A stretch of DNA of 64,000 bases. It comes from CF-46 sp963760735. Its GTDB lineage: Bacteria; Chloroflexota; Limnocylindria; Limnocylindrales; CSP1-4. The position numbers were made by a program, and so were the translations under genes. Below, piece by piece: positions 17,466 to 26,197 of this stretch (positions are counted from its first letter, which is position 1; each line of letters opens with the position of its first letter). The stretch lies in contig CAVXEB010000004.1 in NCBI GenBank assembly GCA_963760735.1, forward strand, positions 868,001-932,000. Direction: 5' to 3'. The notes under the pieces are model-generated. The model was not told the origin of the DNA, did no database searches, and worked only from the letters and a program-made list of their open reading frames with translations.

Positions 17466-19148
17466 TTGATCGCGCCGAGCCCGACCACGCCCGCGGGGCG
17501 GGGCCGAGGTCGCATCCAGGGCATCCGAAGCCGACTCATCCTCGGGTTGCTGCTGCCGTACGTCTGCCTCATGGGTGTCGCGACGATCCAGGCATTCGGT
17601 GGCGGCATCGAGGGTGACCGGCTGCCCGCCATCGCGGTCCTCGTCGCCGCGGCGATCGGCCTCCCCGTCGTCATGGCCCTCGTCGCCCAGAGCATCCTCC
17701 GGACAGCCGGCTCGATCGACGCGGAGCGGTCGCTCCTCGTCGAGCTCTACGACCGGGCCCGTCTCGATGCGTTGATCGACGGCCTGACCGGCCTCGGCAA
17801 CCACCGCGCGTTCCAGGACGAGCTGGCCCGCCAGCTCGACGCCGTCGGCGGCGAATACCCGGACCTCGTCCTGCTCCTCGTCGACGTCGACGACCTGAAG
17901 ACCGTCAACGACAACCGCGGCCACGTCGCCGGCGACGACCTGCTCATCACGATGGGCCGGATCGTCGCGACGAACCTGCGCCGGACGGACCGCGCCTTCC
18001 GGGTCGGCGGCGACGAGTTCGCGATCCTCCTGCCCAACGCCGATCAGGAGATGGGCGTCGCCGTGGCCCGGCGCATCCTGGCGGCGGCACTCGCCGGCGG
18101 CGACGTGAGCGACCCGATCGAGCCGTTCTCGCTGTCGATCGGCGTCTCGGCGGTCCCGGAGCCCACGAGCGACCCGCGCCTCCTCTACCGCAACGCCGAC
18201 GCCGCCCTGTACTGGGGCAAGCGCCACGGCCGGACCGCCGTCGTCCCGTACGACCCGCGGCTCCACGGGGACGGCAGCGGGGAGCGGCCGGTCGCCGAGC
18301 TCGCCGCCGGCATCGAGGCGGTCATCGCCTCGCGCGCCGTGACCCCGGTCTACCAGCCCATCTACTCGCTCCAGACCGGCCAGCCGATCGGCTACGAGGG
18401 GCTCGTCCGACCGACGGAGGACGCGCCGTTCAGCGACCCGGGCTCGATGTTCATGGCCGCCGAGGCGGCTGGGCGCACCGTCGAGCTCGACCTTCTCTGT
18501 CTCGAGATCGTCGCCGCCGGCGTCGGCGCGCTCGAGGACGGCGTCTACATCAGCGTCAACCTGTCGCCGCGAACGCTCGAATCACAGCTGTTCCGGGCCG
18601 GGGAGCTCAAGGCGATCTTCCACCGGAACGGGATCAGCCTCCACCAGGTCGTCCTGGAGCTGACCGAGCGGGAGCGGGTCGAGGACATCGACCAGCTCCG
18701 CAAGAACGTCTCGGCCTGTCGCCGCGCCGGGATGCGCCTCGCGGCCGACGACGTCGGCGCCGGCAATGCCGGTCTCCGGCTGTTGAGCGAGATCAGCTTC
18801 GAGATCGTGAAGATCGACCTCTCGCTGGTCCAGGGTGGCGCGCTCCATGACCCGTCGCACGCGGTCCTCCGGGCCCTCCAGGAGCTCGCGACGCAGTGGA
18901 AGGCGACGGTCGTCGCCGAGGGCGTCGAGACCGCGGAGCAGCTCGCGACGATCCGCGAGGTCGGCATCAACGCCGGACAGGGCTATCTCCTCGGCCGGCC
19001 CGGCACCGTCCGTGAGCCGCGCCTGCTGGACCTCGACGAGCTGTCGGTCGCGTCCGACGAGAGCCCGACCAGGCTCGGCGTGCTCGCGCCGTCCGCGGTC
19101 ATCGGGCGCGAGCTCCTGACGGACGACCCGGCCGAGCCAGCCGCGTAA
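17466..19148 (+). CDS. GGDEF-EAL cyclic-di-GMP protein
   Basis: 560 aa with two N-terminal membrane helices (about 23-44 and 54-76), a GGDEF domain (about 90-255) and an EAL domain (about 280-535). The cyclase site is intact (VGGDEFAILLP, with NHRAF and the DVDDLK metal region). The EAL domain keeps most phosphodiesterase positions in variant form: EGLVRP for EAL, SVNLSPRTL, LELTERE, DDVGAGNAG for DDFGTG, AEGVE, QGYLLGRP. TTG 17466 is the best start because helix 1 begins soon after it and no ATG precedes it. A short inverted repeat (17434-17439 and 17455-17460) overlaps the GAGGG site and could affect translation. Which activity dominates cannot be told. Confidence 0.93.
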   Translation: MIAPSPTTPAGRGRGRIQGIRSRLILGLLLPYVCLMGVATIQAFGGGIEGDRLPAIAVLVAAAIGLPVVMALVAQSILRTAGSIDAERSLLVELYDRARLDALIDGLTGLGNHRAFQDELARQLDAVGGEYPDLVLLLVDVDDLKTVNDNRGHVAGDDLLITMGRIVATNLRRTDRAFRVGGDEFAILLPNADQEMGVAVARRILAAALAGGDVSDPIEPFSLSIGVSAVPEPTSDPRLLYRNADAALYWGKRHGRTAVVPYDPRLHGDGSGERPVAELAAGIEAVIASRAVTPVYQPIYSLQTGQPIGYEGLVRPTEDAPFSDPGSMFMAAEAAGRTVELDLLCLEIVAAGVGALEDGVYISVNLSPRTLESQLFRAGELKAIFHRNGISLHQVVLELTERERVEDIDQLRKNVSACRRAGMRLAADDVGAGNAGLRLLSEISFEIVKIDLSLVQGGALHDPSHAVLRALQELATQWKATVVAEGVETAEQLATIREVGINAGQGYLLGRPGTVREPRLLDLDELSVASDESPTRLGVLAPSAVIGRELLTDDPAEPAA

Positions 19149-19170
19149 GGCGTCGCCGAGCCGATCTCGC

Positions 19171-20766
19171 TCAGTCGCGGCCGCGGCGGAGCGCGCGTCC
19201 GGGCGTCGCGCCCGTGTGGCGGTCGCCGTCGACGACGAGGACCCCGTTCACGATCACCGTGTCGACGCCGACCGGATCGCGCCGTGGGTCCTCGACCGTC
19301 GCGTCGCTCCGGATCGTCGCGGGGTCGAAGACCACGAGATCCGCGGCGGCGCCGTCCTTCAGCACGCCTCGATCGTGGAGGCCGAGACGCGCGGCGGGGG
19401 CGCTCGTCATCCGCCGGATCGCCTCCTCCGGCCCGACGATCCCCTCGTCGCGGACGAACTGGCCGAGAATTCGCGGAAAGCTGCCCCACGTCCGTGGGCT
19501 CGGCTTCTCGCCGACGAACGTGCTGTCCGTGCCGACCATCCCGATCGGGTGACGGAGGAACCGGCGGATCCCGTCGGTATGCGGGCCGGGCGTGACTTCG
19601 TTCGGGCGGAGGTTCTCCTCGAGCAGCAGGTCGCACAGGACGTCGACCGGGTCGTCGCCGCGGTCGTCGATCAGCTCGCCGAGCGGTCGACCCTCCCAGC
19701 GCCGGTTCTCCGGGCGTCCCAGCTGGCCGAGCCGGACGTCGCGCAGGCCGCCCGGCCCGGCATAGAGCTGGCCGCGCTTCGCGAGCTCGCCGCGGATCCG
19801 CTCCCGCGTCGTCCGATCGGCGAGGCGCTCCTTCGTCTTCGCCGGGCCACCGTCCTGGACCCAGATCGGGATGAGGATCAGGAGCCGGGTGCTCGCCCAC
19901 TCGTACGGGTAGGCGTCGAACGTGACGTCCTGGCCGGCCGCTCGCGCGTCATCGACCAGCTCCAGCATCTGATCGGGGGAGCCCGGGAACGTCAGTCGAT
20001 GGTAGAAGTGGGTGATGTGGGCCGGGGCCTCGCCGCGCCGGCCGATCTCGATCGCCTCGCGGAACGGGTCGAGGAACCGGTCGCCGAGGCTGTACCGCAC
20101 ATGGGTGTGATAGAAGCCGCCGAGCCGACCGGCCTCGTTGGCGAGCTGGGCGAGCTCCTCGGTCGAAGCGTAGGCGCCGGGCGGGTAGTCGAGCCCGCTG
20201 CTCAGCCCGAACGCCCCGTCCTGGAGGGCCTCCCGAACGACGGCGCGCTGGGCGTCGATCGCCTGCGCGTCCGCCGGACGGTCGTCCCAGCCGAGGGCTG
20301 CGATCCGGACCGGCGTGTTGCCGACGAGCGTGGCGACGTTGAGGCTCTTGCCATCGAGGCGGTCGAGATAGCTGGTGACGCCGGACCAGTCCCATGTCAA
20401 GCCGGGCGGGTCGCCGTCGAGCCCGGCGTTCATCTCGCGGAGCTGTCGGAGGTCGTCGGGATCCAGGAACGGGGCGTAGCTCAGGCCGTCGACGCCGACC
20501 AGCTCCGTGGTGATCCCCTGGCGGACCTTGGGCTCGTGGCGCGGGTCCGCGAGGATCACGAGACCGCCGTGGGAGTGCAGGTCGATGAACCCGGGCGCGA
20601 CGACCCTGCGGGTGGCGTCGATCGTGCGCGCGGCGTGGGGCGAAGCGGCTTCGTCGAAGATCCGGAGCCGATCGCCGACGACGGCCACCGTTCCCGGACG
20701 TCCGGCGGCACCGGTCCCGTCGACGACGGTCCCGCCGCGGATCAGGAGGTCGACGCTGTCAGGCAC
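19171..20766 (-). CDS. N-acyl-D-amino-acid deacylase-type amidohydrolase
   Basis: 531 aa from GTG 20766. It belongs to the D-aminoacylase/dihydroorotase branch of amidohydrolases. GFIDLHSHGGLVI near residue 60 supplies the HxH metal ligands. IRGGTVVDGTG at the N-terminus and the C-terminal DRGVLKDGAAADLVVFDP beta-sandwich segment are typical. Where characterised D-aminoacylases have a metal-binding Cys in a GNCG-type turn, this protein has GVDGLSYAP, so the metal centre or substrate may differ. The His ligands in HTHVRY and AHITHFYH are present. It is monocistronic and convergent with the GGDEF-EAL gene. The substrate is unknown. Confidence 0.85.
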   Translation of the reverse strand: MPDSVDLLIRGGTVVDGTGAAGRPGTVAVVGDRLRIFDEAASPHAARTIDATRRVVAPGFIDLHSHGGLVILADPRHEPKVRQGITTELVGVDGLSYAPFLDPDDLRQLREMNAGLDGDPPGLTWDWSGVTSYLDRLDGKSLNVATLVGNTPVRIAALGWDDRPADAQAIDAQRAVVREALQDGAFGLSSGLDYPPGAYASTEELAQLANEAGRLGGFYHTHVRYSLGDRFLDPFREAIEIGRRGEAPAHITHFYHRLTFPGSPDQMLELVDDARAAGQDVTFDAYPYEWASTRLLILIPIWVQDGGPAKTKERLADRTTRERIRGELAKRGQLYAGPGGLRDVRLGQLGRPENRRWEGRPLGELIDDRGDDPVDVLCDLLLEENLRPNEVTPGPHTDGIRRFLRHPIGMVGTDSTFVGEKPSPRTWGSFPRILGQFVRDEGIVGPEEAIRRMTSAPAARLGLHDRGVLKDGAAADLVVFDPATIRSDATVEDPRRDPVGVDTVIVNGVLVVDGDRHTGATPGRALRRGRD

Positions 20767-20984
20767 CGTTCGGTGGCCCCGCGCCTCGTGGGCCCCGATC
20801 CCTCGCGCGATGAGCCCGCTCCCTGGCGCGCTGAGATCGCGCATTCTGTCGAAGGAGCCGCCCGTCGATGGATGTCGTGCGCATCCACCGGACATCCCGT
20901 CGTTGGAAGCCACTCGGGCTCTGCTGATCGGCGCCATCCGGGACGTTCGTTCGATGTAGCGCTCGCTGGGCGCGCAGGTAAGCG

Positions 20985-21665
20985 ATGGCAAAGCGAGTCC
21001 GGCCACCATCCGATCCCATGACGGCTCGACACGGTCGGATCGCGCGAGCACGACGCATGGCTATCGAGGATGACATCAAGGTTCGATCGGAGATCGCCCG
21101 ATCGCGACGCAGCGCCGGCCTGAGCCACGCCGAGGTCGCACGCGCATGCGGACTGTCTCGCTCCGCCGTCGCTCGCACGGAAGCAGGAACGCGCCGCGCG
21201 ACGGCCGTCGAGCTGGCCTGCATGGGCGCGGCGGTGGGCCTCGACGTCCGCCTTCGCGCATATCCAGCCGGAGATCCGATGCGCGACGCGGGCCAGCTCA
21301 GGCTGCTCGAACGGCTTCGCAGCGAGATCGAACGGACCCTCGGATGGCGGACGGAAGTGCCTCTTCCGGCACCCGGCGATCTTCGTGCATGGGACGCCGT
21401 GATCGACGGACGCGGCTGGTCGCTGGCGGTCGAAGCCGAGACGGTCATCGATGACGTCCAGGCCCTCCAGCGGCGCCTCAACCTCAAGCGGCGTGACGGA
21501 GAGGCCGATCGAGTCGTCCTGCTGATTGCGGACACGCCCCGTAATCGACGGGCGGTCGCGGCAGCTGCCGGATCGTTCTCGGATCTTCCGCTGACCACCC
21601 GGCTGATCCTGGGACCGCTCCGCCAAGGGGCGCAACCGGCGTCGTCGGGGATCGTCTTCCTGTGA
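20985..21665 (+). CDS. XRE-type HTH protein with C-terminal alpha/beta domain
   Basis: 226 aa from ATG 20985; starts at 21018 or 21057 are equally possible because none has a clear ribosome-binding site. A helix-turn-helix lies at about 35-90 (GLSHAEVARACGLSRSAVARTEAG). The C-terminal half (about 105-226) has a pattern reminiscent of PD-(D/E)xK folds: AWDAVI, then SLAVEAET, then DRVVLLIADT and a final helix. It lacks an obvious catalytic Lys, so a nuclease role is uncertain; a sensor or protein-interaction role is equally possible. It is divergent from the deacylase gene and converges on the VOC gene, with 1 bp between stops. Confidence 0.7.
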   Translation: MAKRVRPPSDPMTARHGRIARARRMAIEDDIKVRSEIARSRRSAGLSHAEVARACGLSRSAVARTEAGTRRATAVELACMGAAVGLDVRLRAYPAGDPMRDAGQLRLLERLRSEIERTLGWRTEVPLPAPGDLRAWDAVIDGRGWSLAVEAETVIDDVQALQRRLNLKRRDGEADRVVLLIADTPRNRRAVAAAAGSFSDLPLTTRLILGPLRQGAQPASSGIVFL

Positions 21666-21666
21666 C

Positions 21667-22131
21667 TCACGGTCGCGTGTCCGACCAGGACTGGAGCTCG
21701 ATCCCGTTGCCCTCCGGGTCCGTGACGTAGGTCCACGTGACGAAGCGGCCGTCGGCGGTCTCGAGCGTGACGACGGATCCGATCGCCCGACCGCCCTCGG
21801 CGAGGACCACGTCGCGAGCCGCCACCACGGACGGCACGACGAACGCAACGTGCTGGAAGCCCGGCCGGTTCATCGCCGGCGGCAGGCCCTCCGGCATCGA
21901 TGCGTACTGGTAGATCTCGAACGTCGGCCCGGTCGGACCGTGCCCGGGGAGCCGCAGGTGAACGCCGCGGAGAGCGGCGCCCGGGACGCCGGTGCCCGCG
22001 GCCAGGTCGTCGCCGGCGTAATCCCGCTCGGGGGGCACGAACTCACAACCGAAGACCCGGATGTAGAAGTCCGCGAGCGTTCGCCAGTCGCGTGCGATGA
22101 CGTTCACGTGGCCGAACCGTGCGTCGATCAT
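21667..22131 (-). CDS. VOC/glyoxalase-family protein
   Basis: 154 aa, two VOC modules in one chain. Metal ligands appear complete: His8, Glu72 (FEIYQ), His94 (FQHVAF) and Glu145 (GIELQSW). ATG 22131 overlaps the guanine deaminase stop by 4 bp, which makes it the last gene of that operon. It may be a lyase, isomerase or dioxygenase acting on a product of the pathway; the substrate cannot be read from sequence. Confidence 0.88.
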   Translation of the reverse strand: MIDARFGHVNVIARDWRTLADFYIRVFGCEFVPPERDYAGDDLAAGTGVPGAALRGVHLRLPGHGPTGPTFEIYQYASMPEGLPPAMNRPGFQHVAFVVPSVVAARDVVLAEGGRAIGSVVTLETADGRFVTWTYVTDPEGNGIELQSWSDTRP

Positions 22132-23507
22132 GGCGGACCCTCCAGCCGCCGGCCACGGACCCAGGCCCCCCGAATCATCGACGGGTCGGCCCGGAAGATC
22201 AGCCGGCCGACGAGCAGCTCAGGATCGTCCAACCGCCCGAGGTCGTCCAGCCCCGGCCCCAGCGGCGCCGTCCGCGCTGGATCCACGGCGATCAGGTCGG
22301 CGTCCTTGCCGACCTCGACGGAGCCGATCCGTCCCTCGAGCCCGAGCGCTCGGGCCCCGTCGAGCGTGGCGAGCCGGAGCCAGTCGAGTGGCGAGAGCGG
22401 CGGCGTGGCGCCCTCCCCGGCCAGCGTCCGGCGCGCCTGCTGCGCGTAGGCGCCGGTCCGCATGACCCCGAACAGCGACAGCTCCGGGCCACCCGAGACG
22501 TCGGACCCGAGTCCCACGGTCAGCCCTGCGGCCAGCCGCGCGGCCAGAGGCATCACGCCCGCCCCGATGAACAGATTCGAGGTCGGGCAGTGGGCGATCC
22601 GCGTCCCCGTCTCTGCGAGCCGCGCCTCCTCGCGCGCCGAGAGATGGATCGCGTGCGCGAGGATCGACCGCTCGCCGAGGCCGCCCGCGCGGTCGTAGAC
22701 GTCGACGTAGTCGCGCGCTTCGGGGAACAGCCGCGCGACCTCGGCGATCTCGCCCACGTCCTCCGAGACGTGCGTCTGCCACCAGCAACCGAGCTCGCGG
22801 GCGAGCGACGCGGAGCGCTCGAGGAGCTCCGCCGTGCACGAGACGGCGAACCGCGGCGTGACCGCGTAGCCGAGGCGGCCGTCGGCGGCGCCGTGCCACC
22901 GCTCGGCGAGGGCTCGCGACTCGCGCAGCGACCGTTCGAGGATCGTCGACCGGTCGATCGTCGGGTCGTAGGTGACCCGATCCATCATCACCTTGCCGAG
23001 GATCGCCCGGATGCCGTGAGCCTCGGCCGCCCGGAAGGTGGCGTTCATCGCGGCCTCGTAGACGACGCCGTAGCCGACGACCGTCGTCGTCCCGGCGGCC
23101 GCGAACGCCCGGAAGATCGCCGGCGCGAGTCGCTCGGCGACCGCGGGATCCGCCCAGGCGCGCTCCGTCGGGAAGGTCAGCCGGTCGAGCCAGTCGAGGA
23201 GCGGCAGCGCGTAGCCGAGCCCCGCGTTCGGAATCTGCGGCAGATGGACGTGGAGGTCGACCATGCCCGGGAGGACGACCCACGGCCGGAGGTCGACGGC
23301 CGCGGCCAGCCGATGGGCGGCGACCTCCGAGGCGGCCGAGATCGACGCGATCCGCCCCTCCGCGTCGACCGCGACGACGCCGTCGGCGATGTCCCGTGTC
23401 CTCTCCCCGGGGAGCGGCGTGAGCAGCCGCGCCCGGATGGCGAACGGCGGCTCGGACGGCAGCGCGGGCGGCGCGGGCGGCGCGAGGCGTTCGTCGGTCG
23501 GGCTCAC
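22128..23507 (-). CDS. guaD: Guanine deaminase
   Basis: Converts guanine to xanthine and ammonia. 459 aa from GTG 23507. Family blocks are strong: LPGMVDLHVHLPQ (HxH zinc ligands), the GKVMMDR region, THVSED (zinc His), ILAHAIHL, AHCPTSNLFIGAG and the LGSDVSGG Asp ligand. It starts 29 bases after the stop of an NMT1-type binding-protein gene on the same strand, so it looks like part of the SorC-kinase-ABC operon. It would feed the xanthine-dehydrogenase-type enzyme at 8.2-12.1 kb. Pterin deaminase or related activity is a less likely alternative. Confidence 0.9.
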   Translation of the reverse strand: MSPTDERLAPPAPPALPSEPPFAIRARLLTPLPGERTRDIADGVVAVDAEGRIASISAASEVAAHRLAAAVDLRPWVVLPGMVDLHVHLPQIPNAGLGYALPLLDWLDRLTFPTERAWADPAVAERLAPAIFRAFAAAGTTTVVGYGVVYEAAMNATFRAAEAHGIRAILGKVMMDRVTYDPTIDRSTILERSLRESRALAERWHGAADGRLGYAVTPRFAVSCTAELLERSASLARELGCWWQTHVSEDVGEIAEVARLFPEARDYVDVYDRAGGLGERSILAHAIHLSAREEARLAETGTRIAHCPTSNLFIGAGVMPLAARLAAGLTVGLGSDVSGGPELSLFGVMRTGAYAQQARRTLAGEGATPPLSPLDWLRLATLDGARALGLEGRIGSVEVGKDADLIAVDPARTAPLGPGLDDLGRLDDPELLVGRLIFRADPSMIRGAWVRGRRLEGPP

Positions 23508-23536
23508 CGGCCGACGATAACGGCTGGTCGGACCGG

Positions 23537-24580
23537 CTACGAGCCCGACGTGAACGACGTGTCGACGAGGTCGGCCGAGCTGACCGGCTTCGGGACCATG
23601 CCGAGCGACGTCATGTAGGTCGCCGACGCGTCCCAGTCCGCCGGGTCGATCGCCCCGGTCAGCGGGGCGCCTGCCGCGGCGCCGGCGGGCCGCCACGCGT
23701 CGATCGTGGCCGCGAGGATCGCGTCCTGCGTCGCCCGGTTCCTGGCGAGGTCCGGCACCGCCTTGATCGAGGCGTCGACGCCGACCGACGGCGTTGCCGC
23801 GATCTCGTTCATCGCCTTGAGCGTCGCCCGGATGAAGCCCGCGACCGCGTCGCGCTTCGACGAGATCGTCGACGCCGACGCGATGATCCCGGGTCCCGGC
23901 AGCGGCGTGATCTGGTCGATCGCGAGGACGTTCGTCTTCGTCCCGGCGAGCTCGAGCTGGACAGGCTCGTTGTTCACGAAGCCCGTCGCGGCGTCGACGG
24001 CGCCGGCGGCGACCGCGGCGCCCTGGCCGAAGTCCGGGTACTCGACGATCGTCGCGTCCGCGGGCCCGAGCCTGGCCGAGGCGAGGAGGGCCTGGAGCAT
24101 GACCCACGACGAGCCGTATTTCCCGGGGATGCCGATGCGCTTTCCCTTCAGGTCGCCGGCCGTGGCGATCCCCTTCGACGCCTGGGAGAACACGATCGAG
24201 GGGAACTTCCCGTAGACGGTCGCCGCGTACCGGACCGGGATGCCCTGGCTGACCGCCGGGATCACGCTCGTGCCGTCGGCGAGTCCGATGTCGAGCTGGC
24301 CCTGCCCGACTTTCGGGACCAGGTTGGCGTCGATCTCGTTCTGGAACGTGATCTTCAGGCCCTCGTCGGCGTAGTAGCCGGCCTGGTCGGCCCGGTAGAA
24401 GGGCGCGAACTGGACGCTCGGGAGGTAGCCGAGCCCGACGGTCAGGCTGACCGGCTCGGGGCCCACGGACGAGGCGGCCGACGAGTAGGCGCCTGGCGGC
24501 GGGGTGGCGCCGATCGAGCAGCCGGCAAGGACCGCCGTCAGGACCGCGACGACGAGGAACGAGAGCGACCGACGGGCCAC
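23537..24580 (-). CDS. ABC transporter substrate-binding lipoprotein, NMT1/ThiY/RibY type
   Basis: 347 aa lipoprotein with lipobox LAGC (Cys21). The mature domain begins VSLTVGLGYLPSVQFAPFYRADQAGYYADEGL, the classic NMT1/THI5-like opening; known members bind pyrimidine precursors of thiamine, riboflavin, or sulfonates and nitriles. GTG 24580 has an AGGAGG site 6 bases upstream. It delivers substrate to the permease and ATPase encoded just upstream in the operon. The substrate here is unknown; guanine deaminase downstream hints at a purine-like or other N-heterocyclic compound. Confidence 0.92.
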   Translation of the reverse strand: MARRSLSFLVVAVLTAVLAGCSIGATPPPGAYSSAASSVGPEPVSLTVGLGYLPSVQFAPFYRADQAGYYADEGLKITFQNEIDANLVPKVGQGQLDIGLADGTSVIPAVSQGIPVRYAATVYGKFPSIVFSQASKGIATAGDLKGKRIGIPGKYGSSWVMLQALLASARLGPADATIVEYPDFGQGAAVAAGAVDAATGFVNNEPVQLELAGTKTNVLAIDQITPLPGPGIIASASTISSKRDAVAGFIRATLKAMNEIAATPSVGVDASIKAVPDLARNRATQDAILAATIDAWRPAGAAAGAPLTGAIDPADWDASATYMTSLGMVPKPVSSADLVDTSFTSGS

Positions 24581-24608
24581 GAGGACCTCCTGGGGCTGGT
24601 TGGGCGGG

Positions 24609-25409
24609 CTATCGAAGGCCGACGAGTCGGCGTTCGAGGAGGACGACGAGCCCGTGGCAGGCGATCCCCAGAAGGGCGATCGTCACGAGCGTCGCGAACA
24701 TGAGCGGGATGTCGAAGAGGCTGCCGCGGGCGAGGTTCACGAGGACCCCGAGTCCCTTGTCCGCCCCGGCCCACTCGCCGACGATCGCCCCGACCACGGC
24801 CAGGGTGATCCCGACCCGGAGCCCGCCGAAGATCGACGGGAGGGCGGCCGGGATCTCGACGTCGAGGAGGATCCGGCGGGAGTCGGCCCGCAGGGACCGA
24901 GCGAGCTCGATCAGGCCCGGGTCGACCGACCGGATCCCGACCATCGTCGAGATCGCGACCGGGAAGAAGACGATGAGCCCGCAGATGACGACCTTCGAGA
25001 GGAGGCCGGGTCCGAACCACAGCGCGAGCAGCGGGGCGAGGGCCAGGATCGGGACGGCCTGCGCCGCGACGAGATAGGGCGAGGCGACTCGCTCGACCGC
25101 GCGCCAGCGGGCGAGCGCATAGCCCACGATCATCCCCGCGCCGGCGCCGACGACGAAACCGAGGCCCACCTCGACGATCGTCGTCCAGAGGTGGGGCGGC
25201 ATCGTCCCGTCGGTCCAGGCGGTCACGAACCGGGCGGCGACCTGCTCCGGGGCAGGCAGGATGAACACCGGCAGGCCGGCGACGACCACCACGGCCTTCC
25301 AGGCCAGGAGGAAGGCGACGAAGGCCGCGACGACCGGCCAGGCGCCGGCGAGAATCCCTGTCGAGCGGGAGGCGGCGGGCGGATCGGGGCGGATCGCCAC
25401 GGCCGTCAC
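24609..25409 (-). CDS. ABC transporter permease (SsuC/ThiX type)
   Basis: 266 aa, six membrane segments, BPD_transp_1 family. The coupling loop ELARSLRADSRRILLDVEIPAALPSIFGGLRVG near residue 170 is characteristic of the TauC/SsuC/ThiX group. GTG 25409 overlaps the ATPase stop by 4 bp. It forms the channel of the importer with the neighbouring ATPase and the lipoprotein encoded after it. Confidence 0.92.
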   Translation of the reverse strand: MTAVAIRPDPPAASRSTGILAGAWPVVAAFVAFLLAWKAVVVVAGLPVFILPAPEQVAARFVTAWTDGTMPPHLWTTIVEVGLGFVVGAGAGMIVGYALARWRAVERVASPYLVAAQAVPILALAPLLALWFGPGLLSKVVICGLIVFFPVAISTMVGIRSVDPGLIELARSLRADSRRILLDVEIPAALPSIFGGLRVGITLAVVGAIVGEWAGADKGLGVLVNLARGSLFDIPLMFATLVTIALLGIACHGLVVLLERRLVGLR

Positions 25410-26197
25410 GCCGCCCGCTCCGGCCGCTCGAGGTGGCGGCGGATCTCCGCGGCGGCGTCGGAGACGAGGGACTGGTCCAGGGTCGCGAGGGTGCGCGGCC
25501 GCGGAGCGTCGATCCGGACCTCCGCGGCGACGCGGCCGGGTCGTGGCGTGAGCACGACCACCCGATCGGCGACGAGGATCGCCTCGGGAATGCTGTGGGT
25601 CACGATGACGACCGTCGTCGACGTCCGCTCCTGCAGGCTCAGGAGCTCGAGGTTGAACCGCTCGCGGGTCAGCGCATCGAGCGCACTGAACGGCTCGTCG
25701 AGGAGGAGGACCCCGGGGGCGAGGGCGACGGATCGCGCGATCGCGGCCCGCTGCCGCAGCCCGCCCGAGAGCTGGACGGGCCGCAGCCCGGCGGACTCCT
25801 CGAGCCCGACGAGCATGAGCAGCTCGCCAAGCCGTCCGTCGATCCGCTCCGGCGACCAGCCCGCCAGCTCCATCGGCCAGGTCACGTTGCGGGCGACCGA
25901 CCGCCACGGCAGCAGCCGCGGCTCCTGGAACACGAGGCCGATCCGTGGGTCCGGGGCCGTGATCGGGTCGCCGTCGACGGTGACCGAGCCGCGATCCGGC
26001 GTGAGCAGCCCGGCCGCGACCCGCAGGAACGTCGACTTGCCGCACCCGTTCGGGCCGATCAGGGCGACGATCTCGTCCGGGGCGACGTCGAGCGTCAGGC
26101 CGTCCAGGGCAACGGTCGATTCGGCCGCGCGATCGGCGCCGGGGAACGCCACCGCGAGGTCCGTCGCAACGAGATGACCCGTCCGCGGCCCGGTCAT
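25406..26197 (-). CDS. ABC transporter ATP-binding protein (SsuB/ThiZ type)
   Basis: 263 aa. Walker A GPNGCGKST (about 50-58), Q-loop VFQEPRLLPW, signature LSGGLRQR and Walker B VLLLDEPFSALD are intact, with the switch His in VIVTHS. The signature has Leu where Met/Gln is common, which is tolerated in this group. ATG 26197 overlaps the kinase stop by 4 bp. It energises the NMT1-type importer. Confidence 0.94.
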   Translation of the reverse strand: MTGPRTGHLVATDLAVAFPGADRAAESTVALDGLTLDVAPDEIVALIGPNGCGKSTFLRVAAGLLTPDRGSVTVDGDPITAPDPRIGLVFQEPRLLPWRSVARNVTWPMELAGWSPERIDGRLGELLMLVGLEESAGLRPVQLSGGLRQRAAIARSVALAPGVLLLDEPFSALDALTRERFNLELLSLQERTSTTVVIVTHSIPEAILVADRVVVLTPRPGRVAAEVRIDAPRPRTLATLDQSLVSDAAAEIRRHLERPERAA

